Source: Pichia kudriavzevii
Lineage: Eukaryota > Ascomycota > Pichiomycetes > Pichiales > Pichiaceae
Length of the DNA stretch: 64,000 nt
Direction of reading: 5' to 3'
Assembly: GCF_003054445.1 (NCBI RefSeq)
Contig: NC_042507.1
Location: 1,674,001 to 1,738,000 of the forward strand
Shown here: piece after piece, positions 37,278-46,340 of the stretch
Position numbering within the stretch: position 1 is the first letter of the stretch
Layout: every line of letters starts with the position of its first letter
The notes under the pieces: model-generated
Seen by the model: the letters and a program-made list of their open reading frames with translations, nothing else
What the model was told of the DNA's origin: nothing
Databases searched by the model: none
Position numbers and translations under genes: made by a program

Positions 37278-37952
37278 ATGTCTGCTGCTCGTTTTTCGAA
37301 CTCCCTTTCCAAGATATACAGGCCAATTTCAAATTTCCGTAAGCCATTGGCTTTGAATAGTGTGCAACAACACCAACAACTTAGATCTGTTGTTTTTGTC
37401 CGTGGCCAGCGTGTACAAGGTTTAATAAGGGATCCAAGTGAAGTCCTTTCATCGGACGGAGTACATTACGATGCCTCCAATAAGGAGATTCTCACCCATA
37501 TTAAGTCATACATTAACTCACTCAACTTGTCAAACAAAATTGAATTATCTGATACTCTCCTTTTACAGATAATCACACATAAATCCTTTGCACACGGATC
37601 CAAACCATATAACGCAAATCTTGCCTTCTTTGGGGAACAGTTGCTACAGTTTGTCTCAACAAAACACGTCTTGAATCAATGCAATGGTGAACTCAACGCA
37701 ATTGGATCATTTGCACATCGTCTTATGTGGTCAGATAGATTATTAGCTGCATTTGCCGAATCGAAAGGTATTGATTCCATTTTCTTCTGTAGGAAAGCCC
37801 TGCCAACGGGAAAAACCGACCAATTGTACAAACCAAAGGGTATCTACTCAACCATTACCTCATCCTTGGTGGGTGCAATAGGAGCAAAATACGGTAAGGC
37901 AGTTGCTGAAGAATTTATCGAGAAGGAGCTCATTCCATCGTTCAAGAATTAA
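37278..37952 (+). CDS. MRPL15: MRPL15-like mitochondrial ribosomal protein mL57
   Basis: 224 aa from the ATG at 37278 (MSAARFSNSLSKIYRPI, basic and Ser-rich, a likely presequence). The upstream extension of the frame starts at TTG and covers the promoter, so I reject it. The body is an RNase III-type fold without catalytic acids, with ITHKSFAHGSKPYNANLAFF at about residues 104-123, as in mL57. This protein sits on the mitochondrial large subunit. Length agrees with S. cerevisiae Mrpl15 (253 aa). Confidence 0.9.
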   Translation: MSAARFSNSLSKIYRPISNFRKPLALNSVQQHQQLRSVVFVRGQRVQGLIRDPSEVLSSDGVHYDASNKEILTHIKSYINSLNLSNKIELSDTLLLQIITHKSFAHGSKPYNANLAFFGEQLLQFVSTKHVLNQCNGELNAIGSFAHRLMWSDRLLAAFAESKGIDSIFFCRKALPTGKTDQLYKPKGIYSTITSSLVGAIGAKYGKAVAEEFIEKELIPSFKN

Positions 37953-38411
37953 GGAAATGACTGTGCCACTCTTGTGCTTTCTTTCTGTTTTCTGTTTGTT
38001 TTCTTCCGGACAATTCCACTAATTTACTTGTATATATAATAGCAATATGATCTAACACGGACGATTTTAAGATTATTGGGGTTCAAGGAGGAGAAACAAA
38101 ATTGAAAAGAGGAAAAGCTGATAACTTCGATCCTTTCTAATGTATAGAACGACCATTTTGTATATAAAAGAGAAAAACATCGTAATATTTTTTTAGTTGC
38201 TTTTTCGGAAAAGACGCAAAAAAAGGGAACGAAGCAAGCAACAAAGTAGAAATGCTATTCGATAAAGTAATTACGTTTCACTTATAATAAATATAATGTA
38301 AAGAAGAAGTAGATAGTATATACGTATATGATGGGGGGGGGGGGGGGGGTGGAATTTTAGGATGGATTTTTTTCAATTAAGAATAAATAAATAAGAGATT
38401 GGAATGAAGTT
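37953..38411. other. Intergenic region between convergent genes, with a 17-G tract
   Basis: 459 bp of AT-rich DNA between the MRPL15 and ATP20 stops. An uninterrupted run of 17 G on the plus strand lies at 38333-38349, about 60 bp past the ATP20 stop on the ATP20 antisense strand. No gene is seen. Confidence 0.6.
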
Positions 38412-38819
38412 TTAATGTTCGGATGCATAACCAACGACATTTCTTCTACCAATGATTTCACCAAGAGAGAAGAAACCTAGAATCTGAATAAAGTAGGCAA
38501 GGTATCTTAAGATTTCATCCTTGTTGAAACCCTTTGCATTCTTGATGAACAACTCAATGACTGCCTTTGGGTCTTTTGCAAATAATTGTGCTTGCTTGGA
38601 TGCACATTCGTACACCTTGGTGAATTCAGCAACAGTTGGTGGTGCTAGACCTTCCTTAACGTAAACAATCTTGGATAATTCTGCAGTGACTTTAGCATAA
38701 TAGATGGATTTTTCACTTAGGGTTTGAAGTTTGTTGACAAGAGAGGATGCGTTTCTTTGTGCAGCTGGTTGCACTCTAGCTGCTGCAACGGCGGTTCTAA
38801 CGGATTGTCTTGCAAACAT
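38412..38819 (-). CDS. ATP20: ATP20, subunit g of mitochondrial ATP synthase
   Basis: 135 aa from the ATG at 38819 (MFARQSVRTAVAAARVQPAA, a presequence); the in-frame TTG two codons upstream is not used. The conserved part has EGLAPPTVAEFTKVYECASK near residues 56-75 and a C-terminal membrane span FIQILGFFSLGEIIGRRNVV with a small-xxx-small-type face. Subunit g is needed for F1Fo dimers and cristae shape. S. cerevisiae Atp20 is 115 aa. ATP20, MCM4 and RLF2 lie in the order and relative orientation of YPR020W, YPR019W and YPR018W. Confidence 0.93.
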   Translation of the reverse strand: MFARQSVRTAVAAARVQPAAQRNASSLVNKLQTLSEKSIYYAKVTAELSKIVYVKEGLAPPTVAEFTKVYECASKQAQLFAKDPKAVIELFIKNAKGFNKDEILRYLAYFIQILGFFSLGEIIGRRNVVGYASEH

Positions 38820-39327
38820 GTTCAATACTCTTAGGTTGGTTACGGAAATAGTTGACTAAGTCGTCTAACCAATGTGGACTCTCATAAGTTAAGTGCATCT
38901 TTTCTTTGGAAAAATCACCGACTCGCACGCGACTTCAATTGGTCGCTGTGTGTTGTGGTGAAGTTCCTTAATAGAAAAAAACCGTAAGCAGCGTGAGAAG
39001 TCGAATGGTACCAAAGAGAGGCGAAAGAATCTTTGTTGGCCATGCTACGAGTTATTTGTGGTAGTAAAGGTTTCTGTCTTTTATCAGAATGGTCCCAAGT
39101 AAACGAATTTGGCCCCTAAGGGGGCCTAACAATGAACCATAACATCCACAGATCTCGCTCTTCACATGAATAGCGCCCACCATCGCTGCGTAACCAATAT
39201 AGATCTTTTAATTAGTTTCCTAAAGGGGTAATTTACGTGTTATCAATTAAGTGCTCCTTTACTCTAATAAAACTATACACTATTGTACATTCAATAGGAT
39301 CTACTAATCCAATTTTCTTTAATACAA
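38820..39327. other. ATP20 promoter and MCM4 3' flank
   Basis: 508 bp. A short hairpin GGCCCC-TAAG-GGGGCC at 39111-39126 is the only structure I note. No tRNA cloverleaf could be built around it and no frame looks coding. Confidence 0.45.
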
Positions 39328-42147
39328 TCAAACGGCTCCTCTATTTAAGGCCACCCTTCTACTAGAGCCCTGGCCAAAGAGAATGACTTTTCCGTCGCCT
39401 TCCAACCTTCTCACGGACTCGCCTAGTTCAAGGTTTTCCACCCTGCGACCATCCCTTAATTTTTCAACTTCTTCAGCCAATTGCGGCCATCCTATTTCAC
39501 CTGCTGCCTCCAAAACTTGCAAAATTTCTTTGTCCAGTTCCTCCTTACGTCTTCTATCTTCAACCGAAATACCGGTTTGAATCAAATCCATGTCGATCCT
39601 ACCCGTTAAAGGATCTGTAGCATAGTCTTTGATTGCAGATTTCATCAGCCTAACTGCCTCAACGACATCTTCCACCAAGACTTCATTTCTCAGATATATC
39701 TTGGCATGTGCTTCGGATAGTCTGATTAAAGATTCAAGCTGTCGTGTGGTTGCAGTGATTCTTCTATCGGTACCACCATTACGGGAGTCTTCACCAGCTC
39801 GACGCATGTTGACATATGAGGAAACCAATTCATCTCTAGCCTCCTCAGTTAAGTTTGGATGGATGTTTTCCTTTGCATACTGGATATAGCCAGTCAAAAA
39901 TTCAACAGGTAGAATTTCTTCATTTGTAGCGCTTGATATATGATCCTCTAAATACATGTTGGCAATATGCTTGGCAAGTTGCTCGTCAAGCTTCTTATCA
40001 ACTTTATCCAAGATCAGAAACACTAAATCAAAACGAGACAATAGTGGTGGTGGCAAATCTATGTTTTTGGTAACAGGTAAATTAGGATTGTATCTAGATT
40101 CAATCGGATTGGCGGATGCTAGAATCGAAGTCCTAGCATTCAATGTTGTAATGATACCCGCCTTTGCAATAGAAATCGTTTGTTGTTCCATGACTTCGTG
40201 TAAGACAGATCTTGTTTGGTCACTCATTTTGTCAAACTCATCAATGCAACAAACACCACCATCAGATAGAACGAGTGCACCTGATTCTAAAACTAACTGT
40301 TTGGTTTCAATATCCCTGGTAACATAAGCCGTTAAACCAACAGCAGAGGAACCTTTACCTGATGTATAGATACCTCTAGGCGCAATCTTATGGACATATT
40401 GAAGAATCTGAGATTTGGAAGTTGAAGGGTCACCACATAGTAAAATATTGATGTCTCCTCTAGTTTTAGATCCTTTCTTAAACGTTTTATTGGTACCACC
40501 AAATAATTGTAAAAGTAGACCCTTTTTGACATCATCCATTTCGAAAATCGAAGGTGCTAAAGATCTAGCCAGTAACTCATAGACATCTGATCTCTGTGAA
40601 ACAGATTTGATTTTATCCACTTCTTCATTGCTCAATATTCTGATTTCATCAATTTGTTCTTGCTCACGTAATTCATTTTCAATGGTCGACACATCGATTC
40701 CAATTCTGTGCTTATCAATTTTTTTGATATGCACAACATCAAGGTATGTTTTGAATAGACTTTTAACGACTCTCATTCTCGGATTAACACGAACGGGAGA
40801 TGATTTGAAAATACCACAAACTTCAACCCTGTCACCGGCTCTGCAAGAATCCACCAACTCATCATATACACATAGAGAAACAGAATGAGGAGTTTGACCA
40901 TCGGGAACGATGTCGGGAGTTTCTTGTAATTTGATGATTTGCTTATTGGCAAAGATAGATCTATTGTGGATCAGTTGCATTGAGTTTGATGAGTTACATT
41001 GTTGTCTAGGACATTTTCTAGGTTCTTGAATTATACCTCTATCGTTTTCAACGACAATAGTATGATCACAGACATTACATTTGAAAAACGCATTTTTCAT
41101 GTCTGGTAATATTGGTGTTGAGCGAATGACTAAACCTTTTATGGATACTAATTTATCAATATCCTGAGGATTCAATTCTCTCATGCCCTTTTTATTCCCA
41201 ATATTGAAAGGTCTGACTTTATAAAATTTAGACTCAATTTCCTGCACTAACTCGACATTCTCAGGGGTCTCAGTGTATTCTGGGTCATCCAAAATAATAG
41301 AAATCAAACAATCTTTAATGACTTGATCCATAATAGGTATAACTTCCTGTGGGTATAAAACCAAATGGGTAGCCATTGTTCGAGTTGACGACAACGACAT
41401 CAGATTTTGAACATCCAAATTTAAGTTTGTTGATCCAGTTTCCTTCAATTGGTTAAGTTTATCAATATAATAGGGACGATCACCTGTCGGGTCAACAACT
41501 TCATCATTACCATCGTATGCATACCGGTCATTCATTTTGAAAGTCATTAAAAAGTTCCTGAACCTATCAGTGACAGTCTCGATAGACACATGGGTACCCC
41601 AGATGACCCTCACTTGGCGCCCATCATCGTTATCATCGTCATCGTCATCCTCATCAGCACCATTGTTATTATTGGTGGCAGATGCATAGGTGGCCGATGA
41701 CGACGAAGAAAATGAAGGAACAATATCTGGATTATCAGAAGACAGACCGAGTTGTGAGGAGCCGCCACTCATACCCGTGTGACGACCATCGTTTCCTGCA
41801 CCGCCATGAGTTGACGAATCACTTTGTAAGGGTTCGTTGAAGTACCTCCTTCTCATTGGGGAAGAAAACATATCTGAGGAGTCCAAATCACCACGACCAT
41901 GGTACCTTAGCCTTGAATTACGATCACTTGATCTCAAGATATCAGACGATGGATGCGAGGAGCGTGGGGGTCTCTGAGTTGGGACCTGTGTAGAGTCATG
42001 AGAAGGAGATGACGACTGTGGTAAGAAAAGTGGAGATGAAGGAACATGTGCAGGACTTGAAGCAGGCCCCACTCTAGCATGATTTGTGTCGGCTGTGTCG
42101 TGCATGGACACATCGGGCGACGATGGCACTGGCGGAGAAGACGACAT
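39328..42147 (-). CDS. MCM4: MCM4 (CDC54), subunit of the MCM2-7 replicative helicase
   Basis: 939 aa. The N-terminal 160 residues are Ser/Pro-rich with many SP sites (MSSSPPVPSSPDVSMHD), the expected target of DDK and CDK. A zinc finger CNVC...CPRQQC lies near residues 355-382. The AAA+ core has Walker A GDPSTSKSQ near 570, Walker B CIDEFDKM near 636 and the arginine finger in LLSRFDLVF near 700. The C-terminal winged helix follows an AEEVEKLRDG stretch. Length matches S. cerevisiae Mcm4 (933 aa). A CTG codon at 40572-40570 encodes the second leucine of the conserved YELLARSLAPS segment. Confidence 0.97.
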   Translation of the reverse strand: MSSSPPVPSSPDVSMHDTADTNHARVGPASSPAHVPSSPLFLPQSSSPSHDSTQVPTQRPPRSSHPSSDILRSSDRNSRLRYHGRGDLDSSDMFSSPMRRRYFNEPLQSDSSTHGGAGNDGRHTGMSGGSSQLGLSSDNPDIVPSFSSSSSATYASATNNNNGADEDDDDDDNDDGRQVRVIWGTHVSIETVTDRFRNFLMTFKMNDRYAYDGNDEVVDPTGDRPYYIDKLNQLKETGSTNLNLDVQNLMSLSSTRTMATHLVLYPQEVIPIMDQVIKDCLISIILDDPEYTETPENVELVQEIESKFYKVRPFNIGNKKGMRELNPQDIDKLVSIKGLVIRSTPILPDMKNAFFKCNVCDHTIVVENDRGIIQEPRKCPRQQCNSSNSMQLIHNRSIFANKQIIKLQETPDIVPDGQTPHSVSLCVYDELVDSCRAGDRVEVCGIFKSSPVRVNPRMRVVKSLFKTYLDVVHIKKIDKHRIGIDVSTIENELREQEQIDEIRILSNEEVDKIKSVSQRSDVYELLARSLAPSIFEMDDVKKGLLLQLFGGTNKTFKKGSKTRGDINILLCGDPSTSKSQILQYVHKIAPRGIYTSGKGSSAVGLTAYVTRDIETKQLVLESGALVLSDGGVCCIDEFDKMSDQTRSVLHEVMEQQTISIAKAGIITTLNARTSILASANPIESRYNPNLPVTKNIDLPPPLLSRFDLVFLILDKVDKKLDEQLAKHIANMYLEDHISSATNEEILPVEFLTGYIQYAKENIHPNLTEEARDELVSSYVNMRRAGEDSRNGGTDRRITATTRQLESLIRLSEAHAKIYLRNEVLVEDVVEAVRLMKSAIKDYATDPLTGRIDMDLIQTGISVEDRRRKEELDKEILQVLEAAGEIGWPQLAEEVEKLRDGRRVENLELGESVRRLEGDGKVILFGQGSSRRVALNRGAV

Positions 42148-42288
42148 TGGTTGGTGCCTAGACTATAAAATAGTGGTATCTATCTGAAGAAATGGCGTTG
42201 AATGAACACAAAAGAAAATAGTTGTTGCCTGGATACTACTGCCTTTTTCAATGTATACACGAAACCAAGAAAGAGTAGAAAAAAAAAA

Positions 42289-43938
42289 TCAAGTTGATGA
42301 AAGTTTCCAACCTGTTCGCTTGTCAAAGGAAGCGTGTTCCTTTACTGTGTTTTTCAGGACTGCCCTTGAGTATTTTGCCAGTAGAGGCCCACATACGTTA
42401 TCCTTAGCAGCCAATTCGGCAAGCGTGTTGATGGAGAAGGACGAATTGTTTTGTACAAAAGTGAGAAGGGCTGAGACGTGTTCTGGTTCTGTAATGACTT
42501 TTTTCTTCACAGATAAGGTGGATGGTGTAGACGGAGATGCTGGATTTGTAGAGTCTTCTCCATTTGTATTGGTATCTGTACCGGCGCTTGCAACTACAGC
42601 TGCAGATACTGATGCGTTTGGCGGTGTTGAAGCAATGAGAGAATCGATGGTGACAGCAGTAGGCTTTTTGGGTGTCTTTGGTTCAGTCCAGTAATCCTTG
42701 AATGGATCAATGGGTAGCGTGAGGGTGCTGTCAATGAGTTCCCAGTGTATCGATTTGAACTGTTGTCCAAACTCGTCGTTTTCATCAATATCTTGCTGAT
42801 AATGTCGTATTATAGGTACTAAGGGGCCAATTATTTTCCGTTTTTTCTCCGACTTAGAATCGTCATCGACAAATTCGTCAATGTCTGAAGAATTCATGTC
42901 GTCATCGTCATCGTCGTCGTCATCATCAGCTGAATCCAAATCTTCTCCTTCTCCCTCATCGTAATCGCCTTCTTCGACATCCGAATCAATATCATAATCA
43001 ATGACACGTTGTTCACATTTGAAGTGTACGCGTGTGCATGGGTTTAGATATAGATCCGGAGTATCAGTATCAGCAACTGTGTATGAGAACGTCTCAACAT
43101 ATGCGGGTTTTCTATTCTCGTAAAACTTGATGTACCTCAATGGCAGCGAAGGGAAGAGCCTGCTTGCCTCATCCAGTGATCCTGCATTTAAACGCTGGAG
43201 AACATCGAATGCCCGTGTGGTTGCAGCAGAATCTTTACTGATAGGTTCCTGTGAGCTCTTAGGTATAGTGAACCCCGATGGGTCATTGAGAAAGGATTCC
43301 CAAGTGTTGTCGATTTCGTAATTCGGGGTATGCAGGACAACGTTTTGATTTATATGGAATGGTAGGAAATATTTCTGAAATTCTGTTTTCCCTTCATCGT
43401 CATTCCCTGGTTGTCTTTTAGGTACCAAAATCGTGTTTTTCTTGAAAAAGTTTGTTATACTTCTTCTTTGACGTTTTTCATCATCTTCTTTTAATTTACG
43501 TTGTCGTTCTTCTTCTTTTCGCAATCTCTCCTTCTCCTTACGTTTCATCTCCTCCTCCTTACGTTTCAGCTTCTCCTCTTCTTTACGTTTACGTTCCAAT
43601 TCACGCAGTCTTAACTCTTCCTGTCTTCTTTTCATTTTCTCCTCTCGCTCACGCTCCTTCTGTACTATCCGTGCTTTCCTTTCGGCTTCAATTTTCTCAC
43701 GTTTCAAACGACGTTCCTCCTCATCTGCCAATTTCTTCAATCGTCTCCTTTCCTCCTCTTCTGCCTTCTTTTGTCTCTTGAGCGCCTGCTTACGCTCCTG
43801 TTCAAGCATCTTAGCCTCTCTCTTCGCCTCAGCAGCTAATTCACGTGGGGTTTTCTCCGCCTTCATTCTCTTTGAGGCCGGATCTTCCTTTAACTGATTA
43901 TGATCCAGTGGTCGCTTGTTGGTGTCTTCCATGGTCAT
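42289..43938 (-). CDS. RLF2: RLF2/CAC1, large subunit of chromatin assembly factor 1
   Basis: 549 aa from the ATG at 43938 (MTMEDTNKRPLDHNQLK). A longer frame begins at TTG with a hydrophobic leader and is rejected. Residues about 25-165 are an extreme Lys/Glu/Arg helix, the KER domain that binds DNA. It is followed by the conserved segment LPFHINQNVVLHTPNYEID and later an acidic ED tract (Asp run near residues 350-360). The C-terminus (VSALLTFVQNNSSFSINTLA) is a winged-helix DNA/PCNA-linked domain. CAF-1 deposits H3-H4 behind replication forks. RLF2 is next to MCM4 in S. cerevisiae as well (YPR018W, YPR019W). Confidence 0.92.
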   Translation of the reverse strand: MTMEDTNKRPLDHNQLKEDPASKRMKAEKTPRELAAEAKREAKMLEQERKQALKRQKKAEEEERRRLKKLADEEERRLKREKIEAERKARIVQKEREREEKMKRRQEELRLRELERKRKEEEKLKRKEEEMKRKEKERLRKEEERQRKLKEDDEKRQRRSITNFFKKNTILVPKRQPGNDDEGKTEFQKYFLPFHINQNVVLHTPNYEIDNTWESFLNDPSGFTIPKSSQEPISKDSAATTRAFDVLQRLNAGSLDEASRLFPSLPLRYIKFYENRKPAYVETFSYTVADTDTPDLYLNPCTRVHFKCEQRVIDYDIDSDVEEGDYDEGEGEDLDSADDDDDDDDDDMNSSDIDEFVDDDSKSEKKRKIIGPLVPIIRHYQQDIDENDEFGQQFKSIHWELIDSTLTLPIDPFKDYWTEPKTPKKPTAVTIDSLIASTPPNASVSAAVVASAGTDTNTNGEDSTNPASPSTPSTLSVKKKVITEPEHVSALLTFVQNNSSFSINTLAELAAKDNVCGPLLAKYSRAVLKNTVKEHASFDKRTGWKLSST

Positions 43939-44321
43939 AACGATAGAGATTTGCAAATGCTTTCCGGCTTTGGTTCTTTTGGTTAGTCGTTGGGAAAATC
44001 GATATTGGCAAATATGGAAACAAGGGAACAACAAATGGCAGCCACAAATGAGCAAAAGTCTCAAGGCTAGAAAATATAGAAAGATATAAACATGTTTAAT
44101 TAGAGTTGGTGAAGTTGTCTCCAATTCTGTGTTACTTCATGAATTTTTCACGCGTCAGGAAAATTCAAATGGGAAACATAGGCTTGTATCGCCTCATTGC
44201 TCCTCTCTCCTTGTATATCTCTCTGTGTCTCTATTTAGCAGGCACATTTCACCTAAGATAGGGCATGCACGTTTGAGAAGGCACAGGAGAAACAGGGTTT
44301 CATTTGGGGATATAGGAAAAG
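43939..44321. other. Divergent promoter between RLF2 and an unidentified gene
   Basis: 383 bp. A motif ACGCGTCA (MCB-like ACGCGT) at 44150-44157 would suit S-phase expression of RLF2. Otherwise nothing is recognised; frames across it start at non-ATG codons. Confidence 0.5.
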
Positions 44322-45326
44322 ATGTCCTTTACGTTTGGAACACAGGCCCAGGGACAGCTAGATGATTCAAGGAGTCGTGAAGAATCACAGGAAGCATGGA
44401 AGAACAAGCTTTCGCAGTATGGATACACCAAGGACAAGGAAACAGTAAAGAACCACCGGCGAAGGAGAAGTGGGAAAGGTGGAGGTGAAGGCGGTTGTAA
44501 TACACAGACACGCACAAAGAGACGGCGGTTAGGGATGCCGAGAAGAGACCATATTGACATGCATGCGAGAGTGTACGATGCCGAAGAATGGGAGGGTACA
44601 CGGAGGGGGTTAATAGAATGTCTGAGGTCGCAGTCCCAACCGTATATGTCTGGAGGGGAGGGCGAAGAAGGTAGTGTTGAGGACTATCCGTCTGATTTGG
44701 ATGGGTGGGAGAGAAATGTCTTATATGAGACACCGCCGCTTGGGGATACCTCTGGAGAGGTGTTTACACTTTCACAGGTTTTAGGAGAGGACATTGAAGT
44801 GTTGGACACTGAGGAGGAGGATGGAGGGGACTTTATAAGACGAAAAGCTGATCAACTCCGGGCTCGAGATCAAGAGAAAGAAGAGGAGGCAGAAAAAGAG
44901 GTAGAGGAAGTGGAGGAAGCTGGCTGTAGAGAAGGTGGGTATGAGGTGGACATTGAGATCACCAGGGAGGAGGTGTTAGAGTTGACAGAAGATGTTGAAA
45001 TTATAGATACAGAAGGGGAGGAAGATGCTGATGGCGAGGTGACTTTAGAGGAAGTTATGGTAACCCATATTACGGACAAACAAGTCATTGAAGTTGACGA
45101 TAGTGACTATGATGTGAACCAAACCAAGGAGGAGCAACAGGATTTTTGTATACCAACGAGTTCACCTATTGAATCTGGACAAATTGGTAATGACGGGGTT
45201 GGTGAGTTACCCGGAATACGAGAAGAGATGAGGTATTCTATACTTCGATATGAGCCCCTTAAGATTCAAGGCGATGTCACGGATGCCGAACTAGACAGAA
45301 TGGGTGTGTGTTGGACTCCCAATTAG
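44322..45326 (+). CDS. Unidentified acidic nuclear-type protein with several SIM-like motifs
   Basis: 334 aa from an ATG. Residues about 43-75 hold two basic clusters (HRRRRSGKGGG and TKRRRLGMPRR) that look like a nuclear localisation signal. From about residue 155 on, short hydrophobic-acidic motifs recur: IEVLDTEEED (about 158), VLELTED (about 218), VEIIDTEGEED (about 225) and VIEVDDSDYD (about 255). Each matches the SUMO-interacting core of three or four I/V/L residues beside acids. The C-terminus (MRYSILRYEPLKIQG) is less acidic. I do not recognise a family. It is divergent from RLF2. A role in SUMO-dependent nuclear processes is inference only. Confidence 0.75.
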   Translation: MSFTFGTQAQGQLDDSRSREESQEAWKNKLSQYGYTKDKETVKNHRRRRSGKGGGEGGCNTQTRTKRRRLGMPRRDHIDMHARVYDAEEWEGTRRGLIECLRSQSQPYMSGGEGEEGSVEDYPSDLDGWERNVLYETPPLGDTSGEVFTLSQVLGEDIEVLDTEEEDGGDFIRRKADQLRARDQEKEEEAEKEVEEVEEAGCREGGYEVDIEITREEVLELTEDVEIIDTEGEEDADGEVTLEEVMVTHITDKQVIEVDDSDYDVNQTKEEQQDFCIPTSSPIESGQIGNDGVGELPGIREEMRYSILRYEPLKIQGDVTDAELDRMGVCWTPN

Positions 45327-45649
45327 TTGTATTTGTCCAATTCCTGTTGTTCCATAGGGGAGATTGCAGTTAGGAGGGTATTGTAGAGCCACCTAAATAG
45401 AAGGAATGCGAAATAGATACGGGTAGTGAAAGCCAACGTTTGTTTCCAAATATGGCGTAAGCCAATATAGATACTTCCATTTGCCCAAGCAACAGAGAGA
45501 AACTTCATGATAATATTATAAAGGGAGAACATGAAGTGAATTAGCAGTGCCAGAAGAATACCAACTAGTAGCAGAGTCTTTGCCACCCGCCCCCATTGGA
45601 GAGCGTCGTCGTTATGATACTTTAGAGAAGTATGGTTTTTTTTCTTCAT
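45323..45649 (-). CDS. Small two-span membrane protein, unidentified
   Basis: 108 aa from the ATG at 45649 (MKKKNHTSLKYHNDDALQWG). The longer frame starts at TTG and crosses the G-run, so it is rejected. Two hydrophobic segments are seen, at about residues 25-48 (AKTLLLVGILLALLIHFMFS) and about 76-95 (TTRIYFAFLLFRWLYNTLLT), with a charged tail QQELDKYN. The basic N-terminus suggests it stays in the cytosol. I know no family. Its stop codon overlaps the stop of the convergent gene (shared TTAG at 45323-45326). Confidence 0.6.
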   Translation of the reverse strand: MKKKNHTSLKYHNDDALQWGRVAKTLLLVGILLALLIHFMFSLYNIIMKFLSVAWANGSIYIGLRHIWKQTLAFTTRIYFAFLLFRWLYNTLLTAISPMEQQELDKYN

Positions 45650-46340
45650 TGTTTTTTTTTTCTTCAAAGAGGATGAGAAAGGAGAAGGGGGGGGGGGGAG
45701 AATAAGGGCCAATTCAAGGAGATAGAAGGGGTACTGTAGTATTACAGTTATAATTGTCTAGTATTATCAAGTTTGATAAGTTTGTTGAATCCTATCCAAA
45801 TTGTTGAAATCAAAAGAGAGAGGCTAAAAAAAAAAAAAAAAAAAAATAAGAAAAGGCGCGTAGTAGGGGCAATTTTTTCCTACTTTCAATAGAAGAAGTG
45901 GTAAATTTAGAAATTCCATTTCAAGGGAAACGATAATTTCAATTTGAGAAGGCTCAGCGAGAATTTAATTTTTTTTTTCTAGTTTCCCTTCTCTCCCCTC
46001 CATTTTCTTTTTTTTTCTTTTTTTTCTTTTTTTTTTGCTGTTGCCCTTTTCAGTTTAACATTTTCAGTCTTTATATGGGCGTTTCCTAAAGGGGAAACGC
46101 GGGGTATTGGTAGTCAGTCTCCGAGATGGAGTTTGTTAGTATGGAGAGGGCAATGTCAGTTAACAAATTGCGGGGAAGATATATAAGGTGAGACACCCCA
46201 ACTTCAATTGTCCCTTATTGGTATGAACAAGTGTAGTATGTTGTGGGATAATATACTATAATATACTACAGTATAATATAGTATATTACAGTATAACATA
46301 CAATAAAATAATATAAAGATAGATTACAATACAGGACACA
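45650..46340 (+). promoter_or_regulatory. Long promoter of the zinc-finger gene with homopolymer runs and an inverted repeat
   Basis: 691 bp. It holds a 12-G run (45687-45698), a 21-A run (45826-45846), and several T8-T10 blocks separated by single C (about 46004-46036), which should exclude nucleosomes. An AGGGG stress-element-like motif lies in CCTAAAGGGGAAACGC at about 46085-46100. A 34-bp imperfect inverted repeat (46252-46285) lies 56 bp before the ATG. Such A/T-rich, motif-dense DNA suits a regulated transcription-factor gene. Confidence 0.55.
46252..46285. repeat. 34-bp AT-rich inverted repeat
   Basis: The left arm TATACTATAATATACTA and the right arm CAGTATAATATAGTATA pair with two mismatches. 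It could extrude as a cruciform or fold in the 5' UTR of the downstream gene. Related GTATATTACAGTATAAC sequence follows directly. Confidence 0.75.
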
